From: Stratiolaelaps scimitus
Lineage: Eukaryota > Arthropoda > Arachnida > Mesostigmata > Laelapidae
Reading direction: 5' to 3'
DNA: 64,000 bases
NCBI GenBank assembly: GCA_019614645.1
Contig: JABWDB010000005.1
Span: 11,130,001-11,194,000 of the forward strand
Made by a program: the position numbers and the translations under genes. Every line of letters starts with the position of its first letter. The first letter of the stretch is position 1. Below are positions 36,503 through 47,559 of this stretch, piece after piece. The notes beneath the pieces were generated by a model. It did no database searches, was not told where the DNA came from, and saw nothing but the letters and a program-made list of their open reading frames with translations.

Positions 36503-38584
36503 TAAAGGAAGATGAGGAGGGCCGCCGCCGCTTGATTCGGAAAAGTGATATGTGGTGCACTGCCTGCGTCCGCGGCTGTGGGTGTGCGTCTGCGCGATAC
36601 GAGACAGGGCGATATCGGCGAGAGAAGAAACCAAGTGATAGATAGATAAGGAGGGAAGGAAAGCGAAGCAAATCCAGCGGCTGGACGATCCCCGTTATCC
36701 ATATCGGAGAAACGAAGGGCCCAGCGACGGGTGTATCCTCGAGAATCGTACGAAACATGGCAAGCAAGCGTTCCCGCTTTCTCGCCTTCTCCATCTTCCG
36801 AACCTGCCCTGCTCTCGCAGATGTGTGTGCACGTGGAGAGCATGTATCTCTGCATGGATGTCTCACTACACTGCGTAGTTCATCGGGATGCCGTCTGCGA
36901 ACGAAACAACTCACCGCGGAGCAGCAACAAAACGGCGGACCAAGCGAACGAGATGGATTCGGCGGCACCGAACGCCACTGAATTGTGTGTGTTTTGTCTT
37001 GTTTTCTGCTTCTCGTCACCCGAGCATGGGCGCTTCATATCGCCGATATGTTGTCGGAGATGCCGTAGTTCATAGGGCCGCCGCCGCCGCCACAGCGATC
37101 GCCTCCGACTCCGCCGCAGCCACCACCTCCGTGCCTGATAATGCTTTGGCGTTGCCGTGTGCGCCGCAGACGAGTATTGGGACGATGCTGTTGTTGCTGC
37201 TGCTGTTATCCACACGATACAATTTCTATAGATCATCATATGCTGCTTGCTGGCGCAGTCTCTGTCTGTCTGGCGTGAAGATAACGTCAGGCTAAGCAAC
37301 ACGATGATGGGAACGAGAAAGCCCCAACAAAACGGCAAAACACGCATAGGCGCACACAGACAGAGTGAGTATAAAACAGCGTCAATTTGTCGAACCTTGC
37401 ATCGCCGCTGGCCCGCTGCTGGATGCCGATTGTTCGAGACCTTGATGCAAGAGGACGGGGGGCGGAGGCGGCCGCCAACTCTGTGAAGGGTGTAAAATAT
37501 GTTGTGCCTCTCACATTATTTCATTGCCCATTTCGTGCCAATTGACGTTAGCCACCCCAAGACTGATCCTGCTTAGTTTTCTAGCACCGTAAGCTAAGCA
37601 ATTATAAGCTAGGTGTATTTTTAAATGTTTGAAAAATTCTTAACCATTTCTCAGATAAAAATATCGCATTCGATACTATGAGGAGCCTAAGAAACGTAGC
37701 GCAAAGAAATGTATTATTTTTGCAAAATCCAGCTTTGTGCATGTTGGAGAAAGCTTTCAAATTCTCTAAGCGACTTCGACGTAAGTAACCTGCGCATACG
37801 TAAGTTTCGCAAATTGTCAACCGTAGTCGAGACAACTACCGTAGCGAGGGCAGTATAGTCTATGGCAAAATAGCTCTATTTTTATGCATGAACCCGATTT
37901 TTTTAGGTAAGCCCATGTCGCCATGACGTCAATTCGAGCGTGTATGCGAAATATCAATGACAGCGTTTTAGAGCCGTTTCCGAGAGGGTCAGCACAACAA
38001 GCATACCTATAATAAATATCGTTTTTTTTTGTTTTTTAAGAGTGGAGAAATGCGCTCCGCACGAACGGACACCACCTTTATACTCGGGCGGAGCAGTGGC
38101 GGACTCGTCACAAATTAAAAGCATGCTAGAGTACCGGCGTTACCGACTAAACTCCAGGTTTTCAGTTGATCTGAAAGCCTCAGCATAGGCAGCCTCTCTT
38201 AAGCGTCCCTTCATACCTTGCAGTTCTTCATTTGATAGTACTATCGGTAGATATAATGATTATCTACATACAAAGGAAAGCAGTTAATTGAAATTCGCTT
38301 TAGGGCATCGGATGTTAATAGCTGAACATGTGAATACGACGGGCTGTGGCCAAGCGTTCATTACACACGACAGCGAGATTTAGAAGCCAATTATAAAATA
38401 CAGAGGGTGGAAACATTAAAAAAAAATCAAAATTCCAAATCCATAAACAATGATGATTGCAAGGCATCGTTGATATCAGTGCCGAGATCCCCGGTGGGTC
38501 CGAGCAGTGTCAACGTATTCGCGTTAGCCGAATATTCAAACACTGACCAGGTGAAATCAGGCCATGTAGTCCTTTTATTGACGG

Positions 38585-38589
<5 letters not shown>

Positions 38590-38617
<28 letters not shown>
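38590..38617. repeat. (AT)n microsatellite
   Basis: About 14 AT units. Confidence 0.95.
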
Positions 38618-38956
38618 CTGCCATAAGAACAAATAGATGTCCGAGATTATATTGTTACTAAGGCCAAACCTGCGAAATCGACTGACAATGCATTTATTAT
38701 TCTATAATGATTTCGTAGCGTATCAAGTAAACGCGCTTCTACTTTTTTTTTTCTCTAATAATTATTCGCGCCATCTCACCCTTACCCCGTGTCCTGCTGC
38801 CCGTGATGGTACTTCGGGGTAACGTAGCCGGTGTATCAGTTTTTAAATGGGCCGACCCCGATGGACAGTTAGCCGTTGAGAAGATCTGGCCTACCTGCCG
38901 TAAAGGTCTAGCTCGACACGTACCAATGTTTTGCTGGAGCTTGGCGTTCTATATCA

Positions 38957-39362
38957 TCATTTACTCCCGCTGGCCGGGCTGTTGCCGCTGCTGCTACCAC
39001 TGCTGTACTGACGAGCGCTGTCGCTTCTTAGTGTTAGTAAATCTTCCGAAATAATGCAAAGTAACACGGCCGAGGAGCGTCGCAACATCAGCCGCATCAC
39101 AGGTGTCTTCGGCGGCAGTAACAGCAGCAGCAGCCCGCAGTAGCAATACATATCACCGGGAGCTGGCCGCCAGCCCTGCGCGGGGACACGGCTTCTTGAG
39201 CGATTCGCGTATGCCGGTTCGTACACGAAACTACTATAAAACGTTGATATCCGAGGCAAGAAGGCTACGGCGACATCGTCATCTTCAGGCGATATAATCC
39301 CTGCCGAACGAGGGGAACTCGGTGGCCGGAGCGAGCCAGCCGATGGGGCCGCCGCCGCCGCC
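38957..39362 (-). CDS. Hypothetical open frame, about 135 codons
   Basis: On the minus strand a possible acceptor (AAACAACAG) precedes an unbroken frame ending in TGA. It begins with an Ala run, then Ser/Pro-rich sequence, an acidic stretch (SPEDDDVAVAF) and a Leu run, and ends Ser/Gly-rich. Codon use is balanced with many C or G third positions. A plus-strand frame opposite it is shorter. It could be a real exon or a chance frame over GCC and CAG tracts. No domain is recognised. Confidence 0.22.
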
Positions 39363-40200
39363 ACGTCTGTTGTTTAATTGCGTGAACAATGAACAAAGAT
39401 TTCAATGGATGGACCCACAGGTCAGTCATGGGGTCATCTCGGGAGCAGGTCGTCGCAAGACGACACAACACAACGAACAGCGCTCGTTCGGCTCTCAGAG
39501 CTGGTGCAGCGGGTCGCAGATACGCTGGCGGGAGTTTGTCGTCCGTTCAAACGCTGATCGTGACGCTGATAGTGGCGGCTGCCGGAATATTTTGTTCGTA
39601 TAGCGTTCGTGCCCTTGTTTTTATTGTGCATAATTGTACTAGAAAAACAGCTTCGTTTTATTCGTTGACTTTTATAGGCACCTGAAATGATACACATTCG
39701 AAGGCGCCAGCGTCCATATACATTCTGCACTGGTTTTTGGGCTCGTGGCGTTTTCAACCTTCTTCGAGAACACTTGTGGAAAGATATTGAGTGTTAGCTA
39801 TGCCATTGAAACGCTAAATCGCATCACTATCTCTCGAGTGAACGGTAGCCGCCTCAGGGAAAATATATTATATTTTTTTTTTCTTTCTGTGTACTATTCA
39901 TTGTTATTGTGCGATTCATTCCATTTCACCGTAGATGTTGTTGTTGTTGTTGATATTATTACTATTACTATCGTGAGTAGTATCTATCTCGCTCTTATCA
40001 AAGTTCATCCATTTACGCGGCGGCGGGTCTGGTTTGCGATAGTCTTAACGTCACCCGCGACAGAAGTGGAGAACAGCTAACACCAATACTGAAGTTGTCG
40101 ATGCGCAAAGAACGTCCGCCAAGTTGGGCTTGTCCTAAGTTTCCACACGCCGTGTACCGTTGACCTGATATTTTTTGTGATTCGTATGATTTGAGAGCGA
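39363..40200. other. No recognisable gene
   Basis: Short overlapping frames and AT-rich unique DNA. Nothing supported. Confidence 0.5.
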
Positions 40201-40560
40201 TTAGATTATTATTTCGATCAGTAGCAGTAGTAGTGCTAGTAGAATGCTAAATGTTGAATGCTTTTTTTTGAATGAATTTTTTTTTTTTAGTAGTAGATTG
40301 CTAAAAGCAGTAACCTGGACGTTTAATTGGCTGAGAGCCAGCCCGAAAACCTTTTAGTAGTAAAATTATGAACGTTAGCTGTGGGTCAGCGCGAAAATTT
40401 ATAAGTAGAATTACGAAGCACTGCCGAAATCAGTACCGTGCGACGCTAAATGCTGGCTGTGGGTTAGCCCGGAAGATTTATTTATTTAGTAGAATGGCTT
40501 AATGGTTCCACTCACTTCTTCTAGTAGAATTAGTAGAAGTTAAGCCATTGACGATTTTTT
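40201..40560. repeat. Degenerate tandem repeat
   Basis: A loosely repeated block. The phrase GGCTG-TGGGTTAGCCCG followed by AAAATTTAT-AGTAGAAT appears in diverged form around 40330-40370, 40378-40412 and 40453-40495, with related AGTAGAAT/GCTAAA phrases near 40220-40260. Spacing of the GCCCGAAA core is about 48 and then 77 bp, so the units are unequal. It ends in an inverted repeat: AATGGCTTAA at 40493-40502 pairs exactly with 40540-40549. Confidence 0.5.
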
Positions 40561-40652
40561 TGGACTAATCGGTACCGAACATTATGACTTATCACGAATA
40601 CTAGAAACGACGGATGAGCACAAGACGTTGTTCAAGACATCAATTTCGAAGG

Positions 40653-40711
40653 TAGAATCGAATTTAGCAAATAATATATGTACATATATATATTTGCTAA
40701 ATTCGATTCTA
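40653..40711. repeat. Near-perfect 59-nt palindrome
   Basis: The arms 40653-40673 and 40691-40711 are exact reverse complements over 21 bases (starting TAGAATCGAA, ending AGCAAATA on the left arm). The 17-nt centre is AT-rich and itself palindromic around GTAC, so almost the whole unit can fold. In length it resembles a small foldback element or a microRNA-like precursor. Function is not shown. Confidence 0.85.
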
Positions 40712-43700
40712 TATTGCAGCATACTCGAATTTTGTCACTTCTCCGGAGTGATTTCGGTTGCGCTCAGCGTCTTGTGTGCCGCTTTGTTCGACGGGCACTC
40801 AGTAGTATTCTCGTCCATATTCTTCTATTGATATCGCTGTATCCGAAGCGCGTGAATGTGTGTATTTTGTTTTCATTAAGCAGGACCCGCACCCGCCCTG
40901 CTTCGTCGACTAAACGCCACGTCTGTATACACCTGTGCAAATGTTGTGGTACATATAGTACGCACGTACATACACACACATCCATATGCTCACACAGTTC
41001 TATAATTGTACCCCGTTAGTGTTGTCGACGTCTGCGCCATGCTGTGTCGACGAAACTACGTTTACCACCATATGCCAGATAACTGAGCATTTATTCTATT
41101 TTCGAAGATCATTTGTCCCGCAAAGTGGCTGGTCGAGCATGACGGTACGAGGTAGAGGAATAGGGTGCATAGGTTCCTGCTGCGAATCATAGATGTGTGC
41201 CTTTGGGCTCTCTGGCTTGTGGCGGGTGTCGTTCTGCACCTCTTCTGTTCTCTCGATGGCAGGGCTATCGAGGAGAGTCCCGTCATGTCGTGAAGAACTG
41301 TCTCTCTACACCCTACGCGAACACCTACGGTATGGCTGAACAGCGGACGCAGCGGCCTGTGGCCTTAGCGCGCCGTTAGGCCGGCCACATATAGCAAGCG
41401 GCAGCGTCGCCCAGCGCAACTATCTCCCGTCTCCTGCAGGTCGAACGCGTCGCTCACCTTCTCCATTTCATCTCATCTTTACGAAGCTGTCGCGGCCTTC
41501 TCAGTCGACGCGACGACTGTTCCCGCTGCTGCTGCTGTTGCTGCTGTTGCGAGCGCTCTGCTGCGACTGATGCTAATGCAACTAATAACGGTGGTGGATA
41601 GCTCGTATTGGCTTCCATTTGCCGCCGACATCCCAATGCAATGAGAGGGTCAGCAGCAGTACGAGAGCAATCTCGAAGGGTCCGTCGACCAGAGTCACAG
41701 ACGCGAGCGCACTTTCTTGACCAAACCTCTTTTCACCTTCCCCTCCCCCCCCGCCCCCCTATGACGAGTCAGTCACACGGCGTGAGACACACGTTTAATC
41801 TATGCTTAAAGGCGCCTCTATCTTCAAAAGCTTCGAAAGCTGTTTGTCGGATAACGAGCGTCGCTGCCACTTTTGGGCCCCGCCTGGCAGGGCGTCTAAT
41901 AGAAACAACGGCGAAGAGCCGGCGAGTAGAATAGAAGCTGCTTGTCTTCCCGATCTTCATCTTCTAGAAGAAGGTATAACTCGACCGCTCGCAAACGAGA
42001 GAATAAGAGTGAGAGAGGGGGAGGCCTACAACGAACGATAGATAAGCACGAGCGCAGGTTACGTCAATGCCGCTTGTCAAATACATACATTCATACACAC
42101 GATATTCGCCGTGGTGGTGGTGACGGCGGCGGCGGCGGTGGTGGTTGTTGCTGCTGCTGCTGCCGCCGCTGGCGCCGCTATCGACACCGACACCGCAGTT
42201 GAAGCGTCTCATTCCGGTTTCGTTCGAGAGGTCGACTGCGGTTGCAACCGTTCCGCTTGACCGCGCGCGCTGAGCTTGGCCGAGCGTTTAGCTTTTGCCG
42301 GCCCTAGTGCCGGTGAATAGATAGGTGGTAGTGGGTAGCGTTTATACTCATACCTGGAGTGTTCGTCCTACTATGGCTTTGGCAAGCGGCAATCATCGTG
42401 GACGATATTGCTGTTGCCGTTGATAATGACGATGATGGGCAAAGGCGCTATCCGGGGTCTGGTCTACTTCAGATCGGATCAGACCTACTAAACAAATAGC
42501 AGTAGAGCAGCAGCAGCAGCAGCGGCTTGTTCTCAACATACTGTGATTAAACTTAAGTGGCAGGTTGACTAAATGACGGCGGTCTCTTAACACTGCTTGC
42601 GTGCATCCAGCTATGTGTATACGTGCAGGCATGAAGCTCAGCATGTAGGTAGATACATGGCGAATTCGAACGGTAATCGCGAAAATGGCGTATTGAGCAA
42701 ATTCGAAGTGTGTAATTGGTTCTGTGTTGACGTCGTTCACTATGTTCTATCCTGCTTCATAGACTGATTCAATTTAGATAGCGAATTTCACTGCTGTTTA
42801 GAATTGTTAGGTGTGCTTATCTTCGTTGTTCATTTTACTGTAATCCTCTTTTGCTCCTATTATAATCTATCTCTATTCAAAATATTGAAGGTATTTATGC
42901 CACAATTTCAATGCTTCTTCTTCTCGACGTCATAAGCTATACGTACGAGAATGTTAGCAGCGTATGGGTTTTATTTTCGCTCCGGGATGAATCTTGAAGC
43001 CTGCTCGGTGGCCCAAAGGTAACGCAATGCGCGAGGTTGGAGAGACGTAGCGGCTATCACGCATCTGCAAGCCGACGGCAAGCCCTGTATTGCCAACGTT
43101 CGTTGGGAAAGGTGTGTGCGTCGCCTGGCAAGACATCTGATGGCTGGCTTCCGGCCGTAAAGCTTCCTTCTGCGTCCACAATGCTGCGGGATGCTTTTGC
43201 AGCAGGAGCAGGACCGAAAAGAGGCAGGTCTCAGATGCCGCCGGACGGGCATCATAGCCAGGCCGAGCCGGCAGCAGATGGCCCGACCTTAATGCCCCTT
43301 CTACTCGGCGTCTCCTATCCTGCCACTGCCCCCCCCCCCGTTCATGGTTTTCAGGAAGTCCCGCCTGGCCTCCGGCTTCTTCTGGCCTCAGCGAAGCGTC
43401 ATCCAAGGCGGCCGAAAAGGCGATGACGACGCCGCCGCCGCCGCCGCTTAGTTCTGACTCTAGCATGCGTCTTGTCCAATCCACCATCATGTCGCTGTGC
43501 AGTGGCAATGTGGTGTGCCGGCACAACCTACGGCAACTCCATGTCGCGGTCCGGAGCATCAACGAACCAACCTCCATCCTGCTACCGGCATTCGTCCGGG
43601 AGGAGGCGATACCAATGGCGCGGGTGCGGCCATCTGACGCGGCTCACCGTCCGGGTGGGGACCAGTCGCTGGTGGATGAGTGCAGGAACTTTAAGGATCT

Positions 43701-43858
43701 GGGCTGACCATGGTAGACCCCGATAGTCCCTCGGCAGGGATCTTGGCTGGCTCTCGCTTCCTCGTCGTTCATCTGCCCCCTCCCAAGTCCCCATCGGAGC
43801 TCCCGCTCCGGTCGGTTGTCCCTTCCCCCTTAGCTCCGCACTTCGCCTTCTGCTTCAG
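40712..43858. other. No firm gene; repeats and GC-rich frames
   Basis: The part up to about 42900 has only short frames and GCT/GCC tracts (near 41523-41545 and 42120-42170). From about 42950 the DNA is GC-rich, and long frames exist on both strands (a 207-codon minus frame at 42954-43577 and plus frames at 43037-43426 and 43423-43707). They exclude one another, and runs of C near 43330 make the frames unreliable. Confidence 0.4.
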
Positions 43859-44224
43859 GATGGATTTGGGGGCGCCAGACCGTTGGGGCCTTTGGCGGGT
43901 CGTCAGCAGGGGTTTCGACCAGGGGAGCGTTCGGGTCTCGGTCCAGGCCCGTTCGGCAGGGCAGCACGGCGTACGGGGAGCAGAGCACAGGGCCACCATC
44001 AGCACCACCATCACCACCACACGCCCTATACGGCCCTCACCCTCGGCGTCCTTCGTCTCTTCTACTCCGCCCCATCCTCCAGCGCTGCAGCAGCACTCCA
44101 ATACACTTCCCTCTCGTCCCTCCACGATGATCCCGCCATCGCTGCCCGCGCCGTCGATCGCTCCGAGCGTTCATCACTGAGCGAGCTGGCGTGCCCGACC
44201 CAACGAAGGAACAAGAAGAGCTGA
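43859..44224 (+). CDS. Hypothetical terminal exon, His-run protein
   Basis: A strong acceptor (CTTCGCCTTCTGCTTCAG) precedes this segment. In one plus frame 121 codons run to TGA. They include a Gly/Arg/Pro-rich first half, a His-rich run (HHQHHHHHH), a Ser/Ala-rich part with mostly C at third positions, and a basic end (RRNKKS). The other two plus frames are also partly open, so frame choice rests on the codon pattern of the last half. A weak ATTAAA lies at about 44380. The upstream exon is not settled. Confidence 0.3.
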   Translation, partial: DGFGGARPLGPLAGRQQGFRPGERSGLGPGPFGRAARRTGSRAQGHHQHHHHHHTPYTALTLGVLRLFYSAPSSSAAAALQYTSLSSLHDDPAIAARAVDRSERSSLSELACPTQRRNKKS

Positions 44225-44399
44225 AGTTGCGTCCCATTGCGAATAATCGCCTCAGCCGCAACCGACGAGCATTGCACCGTACACTATGCCAGAAGCAAAC
44301 AAATATAGCGACGGAGAAACGAAATGAAGAGGGATAAGAGTCGGGATACTTGGCGTAATATTTCGCGTACTAATCATACATTAAATAATAATACAATGT

Positions 44400-44437
<38 letters not shown>

Positions 44438-45154
44438 TATACATATGCATATGTATATGTATTAGATATTATATCTTGTTTGTTAGGCCGACATGACCTG
44501 GCCCATCTAACCATCATTTCGTGGCACAATATAGCATAGTTGAGGGAAACTTTGCCGGTATTTGGGTATTTGTTAGACGAACCCATTTCCTCCTTTGCAG
44601 TGGTAGCCTGCCCGCCCGACCGGCCGCCTCAGAGCATACATTCACCCATACCCTATGTTATATACGTACGTATGTGTATGTGTGTGCGTGTCTCTCGACT
44701 GTCGTGACGGTGAGCCGCTGCTAGGCGGGGGGTGACTGGGAGAGGGTAAGATGAGAGCCCCCGTCGTCGGGGACATAGACCCCCTTTGGGGGCCCGTCGG
44801 CCGAAGCCGAAGGGCCCATCGACAGGCGATGGAGAGGGAGATTGGGGAACGACATGGATAGGGGAGGGGGTCGCTTGTGGCGCCCTCGGAAGCTGCTCAT
44901 TGGTCGGTGGGCCGCGCCGGCGACCAATGGAGGCAATACCTTCCCAATATCGGCTTCGATGTGGGGGGGGGGCCCGCCCGGCGGCATCGGGAATCGTCTT
45001 CCCGCCCCGAGGGCCCGCCTTCGGAGTGATCGGAGGAACAGGGGGTTGGGGCCCCGGGGATAACGGTGGGGACCCACTCCCGAAACGACTCCCGATTGGC
45101 TGTCGGCTTCGTCGGTCGGTTGCCGTACTCCAAAGTCGTTCGTTCTTCTCCCAG
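44225..45154. other. GC-rich block with competing open frames
   Basis: An imperfect (AT)n lies at about 44401-44460. From 44720 to 45150 both strands are open in more than one frame (a 230-codon minus frame at 44653-45345, a 251-codon plus frame at 44786-45541, and a further minus frame ending in TAG at about 44721). A minus-strand end reading PPKGVYVPDDGGSHLTLSQS looks protein-like but changes frame across a G run near 44961-44969. I cannot choose between these. Confidence 0.3.
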
Positions 45155-45495
45155 TGCCAGGGCTCGTTTCTTCGGTACTCCCACCGATCTCTGCCGATCC
45201 GACTGACGTATCTCTCTCTACAGGCGTTTCCTGCCTCAGCCGGCTTGCTTGGCGTGCAACCAGCGATCTCTTCTGGCAAGGGGAGGCCGGCGATCCAACG
45301 ATGGAATTCGGAGAGGATGGCAGCCGTTTGGCATCGCAGCAGCATAGGCGCTGGCGGCCCCGGCAGCCTCAGCTGTCAGGCAAGGGCAGAGCGACCGGGC
45401 AGAGCCTGCCGTCTGTTACGTTTCGGGTTCTGGTTCTCCACCATAAGGGACCACCGCATGGTCATGACTCTGCGGACACTGCAGATTGTATTTAA
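45155..45495 (+). CDS. Hypothetical terminal exon
   Basis: The acceptor is one of the best in the window, a pyrimidine tract TTCGTTCTTCTCCCAG ending at 45154. The following frame (one base completing a split codon) runs about 113 codons to TAA. The sequence is mixed, with a run of ordinary residues (for example DLFWQGEAGDPTMEFGEDG) and no low-complexity runs, and codon third positions favour G and C. Other frames here are open too, including the long plus frame that ends at 45541. No domain is recognised and the upstream exon is not identified. Confidence 0.35.
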
Positions 45496-45807
45496 TGGGC
45501 GCAGGCAGTCGACAGATATAGCAAAGAAGATCTGCATCTAAATACGTCCGTCAGTAAAATAGGAGCACGAAGAGAGGAGGATAAGGTATAGGCTGACATT
45601 GGTTTAATTATACGCACGTGCGATGGGGGGAACGCAGAAGCCATTGTTGCATTATGTTCACAGTACGGCGTTTGGTAAACTATAATAGCTGGTAACGAAG
45701 CTTGCAAAGAGTGTGTGGGAACACTCCAGCACATTCGAATACCGTCGATTGACGTACGAATGCTATAAGATATGGTGTCGTTCCAAGAATCAGACATGTC
45801 CTATATA

Positions 45808-45847
<40 letters not shown>

Positions 45848-47013
45848 GGTATACATTATCTACATACAATACGAATCTTAGCTGTATCGGCGGTGTTATT
45901 ATAAAGTCGCGAGTTCACAGAACTTCTCCCGTAAATTCTACTTGCATACATATTACTTAGAATCGTAGGGTGCATCTGGCATGGACGCTAAGATGCACAT
46001 TCAGACAAAACGAAAGATTTTGGTTAACCTGCTTCTATAATAATCATAATAATAATTAATCTAATAATATTATAATCTCTAGTGCCGGCAGATGAAACAG
46101 TTTTCCGTCCATTGGCAGCTCGTCAAGTGGTCAGTTTCGTTTACTCTCTCATATCTTTTGTGAATGCTATTCACCGAACTTACGCCCTCTTTATCTGAGA
46201 ATCGAACGACATCCGCACAGAATCTGTGCTGCAAATGCCATTGTGATATCGTGTCAGTCGTAGACGGGGCTGGCTGAAACGCGATTACATAAGCAACAAG
46301 CAGAATAGATAATAGGATCCAGAGGTCCGCCTGACTTAATCATTGTGATAGTAATAGACTATAGAAGATAGCCGTGTAGACTGTTCATGTCAGGTTGATT
46401 CAGGTATCAACGTTGTAGGCCTATAGCTTTGTCATATCTACCTAAACCGGTAACTTAATGTATAATCAATAGATCCAAGGAACGTTGCTTTGCTTTGGTA
46501 AATGACACGTCATTTGAATGAAGTTAACGGCTAATATCACTAATATCTGTTGTCGGCTAATATCTGTTGGGCCCACTAGTCATAAATGCGAGCAGCACGC
46601 AGACCTAGGATCTCGTCACCGTCATGAATTTCCTCAAGAGTTCACTCTGGACAAATGAAGAACAAAAACAAGGTGCTCCGTGACGGTGCGGCAGCAATCC
46701 CTTGACAGCGACTGAGCTGCTTGCTTATATCGTACTGTGGGGCTTTATTTCGAGGGACGGTACAAGTTTACACTGTTGTTGAACGTGCTGCTGATGGAGA
46801 ATGCCAGATGCGGCCGGCAGACCCGCGTGGACTTAGCGTCGCGTGCGGGTCTCCCGGTACGTGAAGTAACACGGAGGTTGTTGCAGTCGTTTGGCACCAA
46901 GATGGAGTGATGAATAGGGTTTACCATTCGACCATATCCAGCGGTGAGTGCCACAGTGCAAAAAAAGCAGACGGGTGAAAAGGCCTGAACTTTCTTCTAC
47001 CATATAGTCATTT
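45496..47013. other. No recognisable gene
   Basis: AT-rich unique DNA with one (AT)n array. Only short frames. Confidence 0.5.
45810..45841. repeat. (AT)n microsatellite
   Basis: About 16 AT units. Confidence 0.95.
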
Positions 47014-47078
47014 CTTAAGAGCTTAAGCATTGTAAAATTGCAGCTCCTTTAATAAACCAATATACCTTTACCTTTATA
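47014..47078 (+). mobile_element. SINE copy 3, 5'-truncated
   Basis: It lacks the tRNA-like head. It begins inside the body and carries GAGCTTAAGCATTGTAAAAT, then TGCAGCTCCTTTAATAAACC, and ends in ACCTTTACCTTTA. The body is almost identical to copy 4 and to the body of copy 1. Truncation from the 5' side is the expected outcome of target-primed reverse transcription. Confidence 0.8.
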
Positions 47079-47179
47079 TCTCAACATGTTTTCCAACAAC
47101 TATTTGACATCGTGATCGTTTCCTTCCAATAGGAATAAGTCCGAGCTATACACAGATCTTTCATTTCAGATATGCACAT

Positions 47180-47218
47180 GTATATATATCTATATATATA
47201 TATATATTATATATATAC
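47180..47218. repeat. Imperfect (AT)n array
   Basis: An AT array with a few interruptions, about 100 bp after the SINE copy 3 tail. Confidence 0.9.
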
Positions 47219-47301
47219 ATATCAATATCGATATCGAATCGAATAGATATCTGTGTATGTATATTATATAATATCATTCTTCAAAATTAATCCAATATGA
47301 A

Positions 47302-47559
47302 ATGCTCGCTGCACTGGTACGGAAACAGTGGAGCTTCAATTCGCCCGAATGGGCCGATCCGAATAATGATCGCCACCGTTTCTCGCAGTCCCGTCCCGCT
47401 ACTCGGTGTTCGATGCTTGGAGGCATTATGCGGGCCGCTCTCGCAGTTCCCAAACTCTCCCCGTTTTCCAAATCCCTTATTGACCCATCCCCACATCCCG
47501 CAGCGGTCGAAGCTCCACCGAATCCGTCGGCCTCCTTCGCCCGTTGGCCCTCGGCGTAG
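47302..47559 (+). CDS. Hypothetical short ORF, 85 codons
   Basis: Starts at an ATG with A/G at the key upstream position (TATGAAATG) right after an AT-rich tract, and ends in TAG. The sequence is mixed with Pro/Ser-rich parts, and its third positions are mostly C or G. It contains no repeat runs. Two minus-strand frames across the same bases are also open, which weakens the case. No family is recognised. Confidence 0.22.
   Translation: MLAALVRKQWSFNSPEWADPNNDRHRFSQSRPATRCSMLGGIMRAALAVPKLSPFSKSLIDPSPHPAAVEAPPNPSASFARWPSA

Larger units (their letters stand above)
35095..38956. other. No firm gene; AT arrays and GC-rich mirror frames
   Basis: Around 36460-37350 open frames on both strands (up to 185 codons) overlap over (AT)n and GCC-rich DNA and cannot be separated. 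The remainder is AT-rich and unique. A B-box-like GGGTTCAAACCC lies at about 35458-35470 directly after an (AT)n array, but no A box accompanies it. Confidence 0.45.

Noticed and set aside
36343..37347. Minus-strand frames of 170, 185 and 155 codons
   Set aside because: Much of their length is read from (AT)n as Tyr-Ile repeats or from GCC tracts, and they overlap competing plus frames.
44653..45541. Long open frames of 230 (-) and 251 (+) codons
   Set aside because: They overlap each other in GC-rich DNA with few stops. Length alone is not evidence here, and neither shows a domain.
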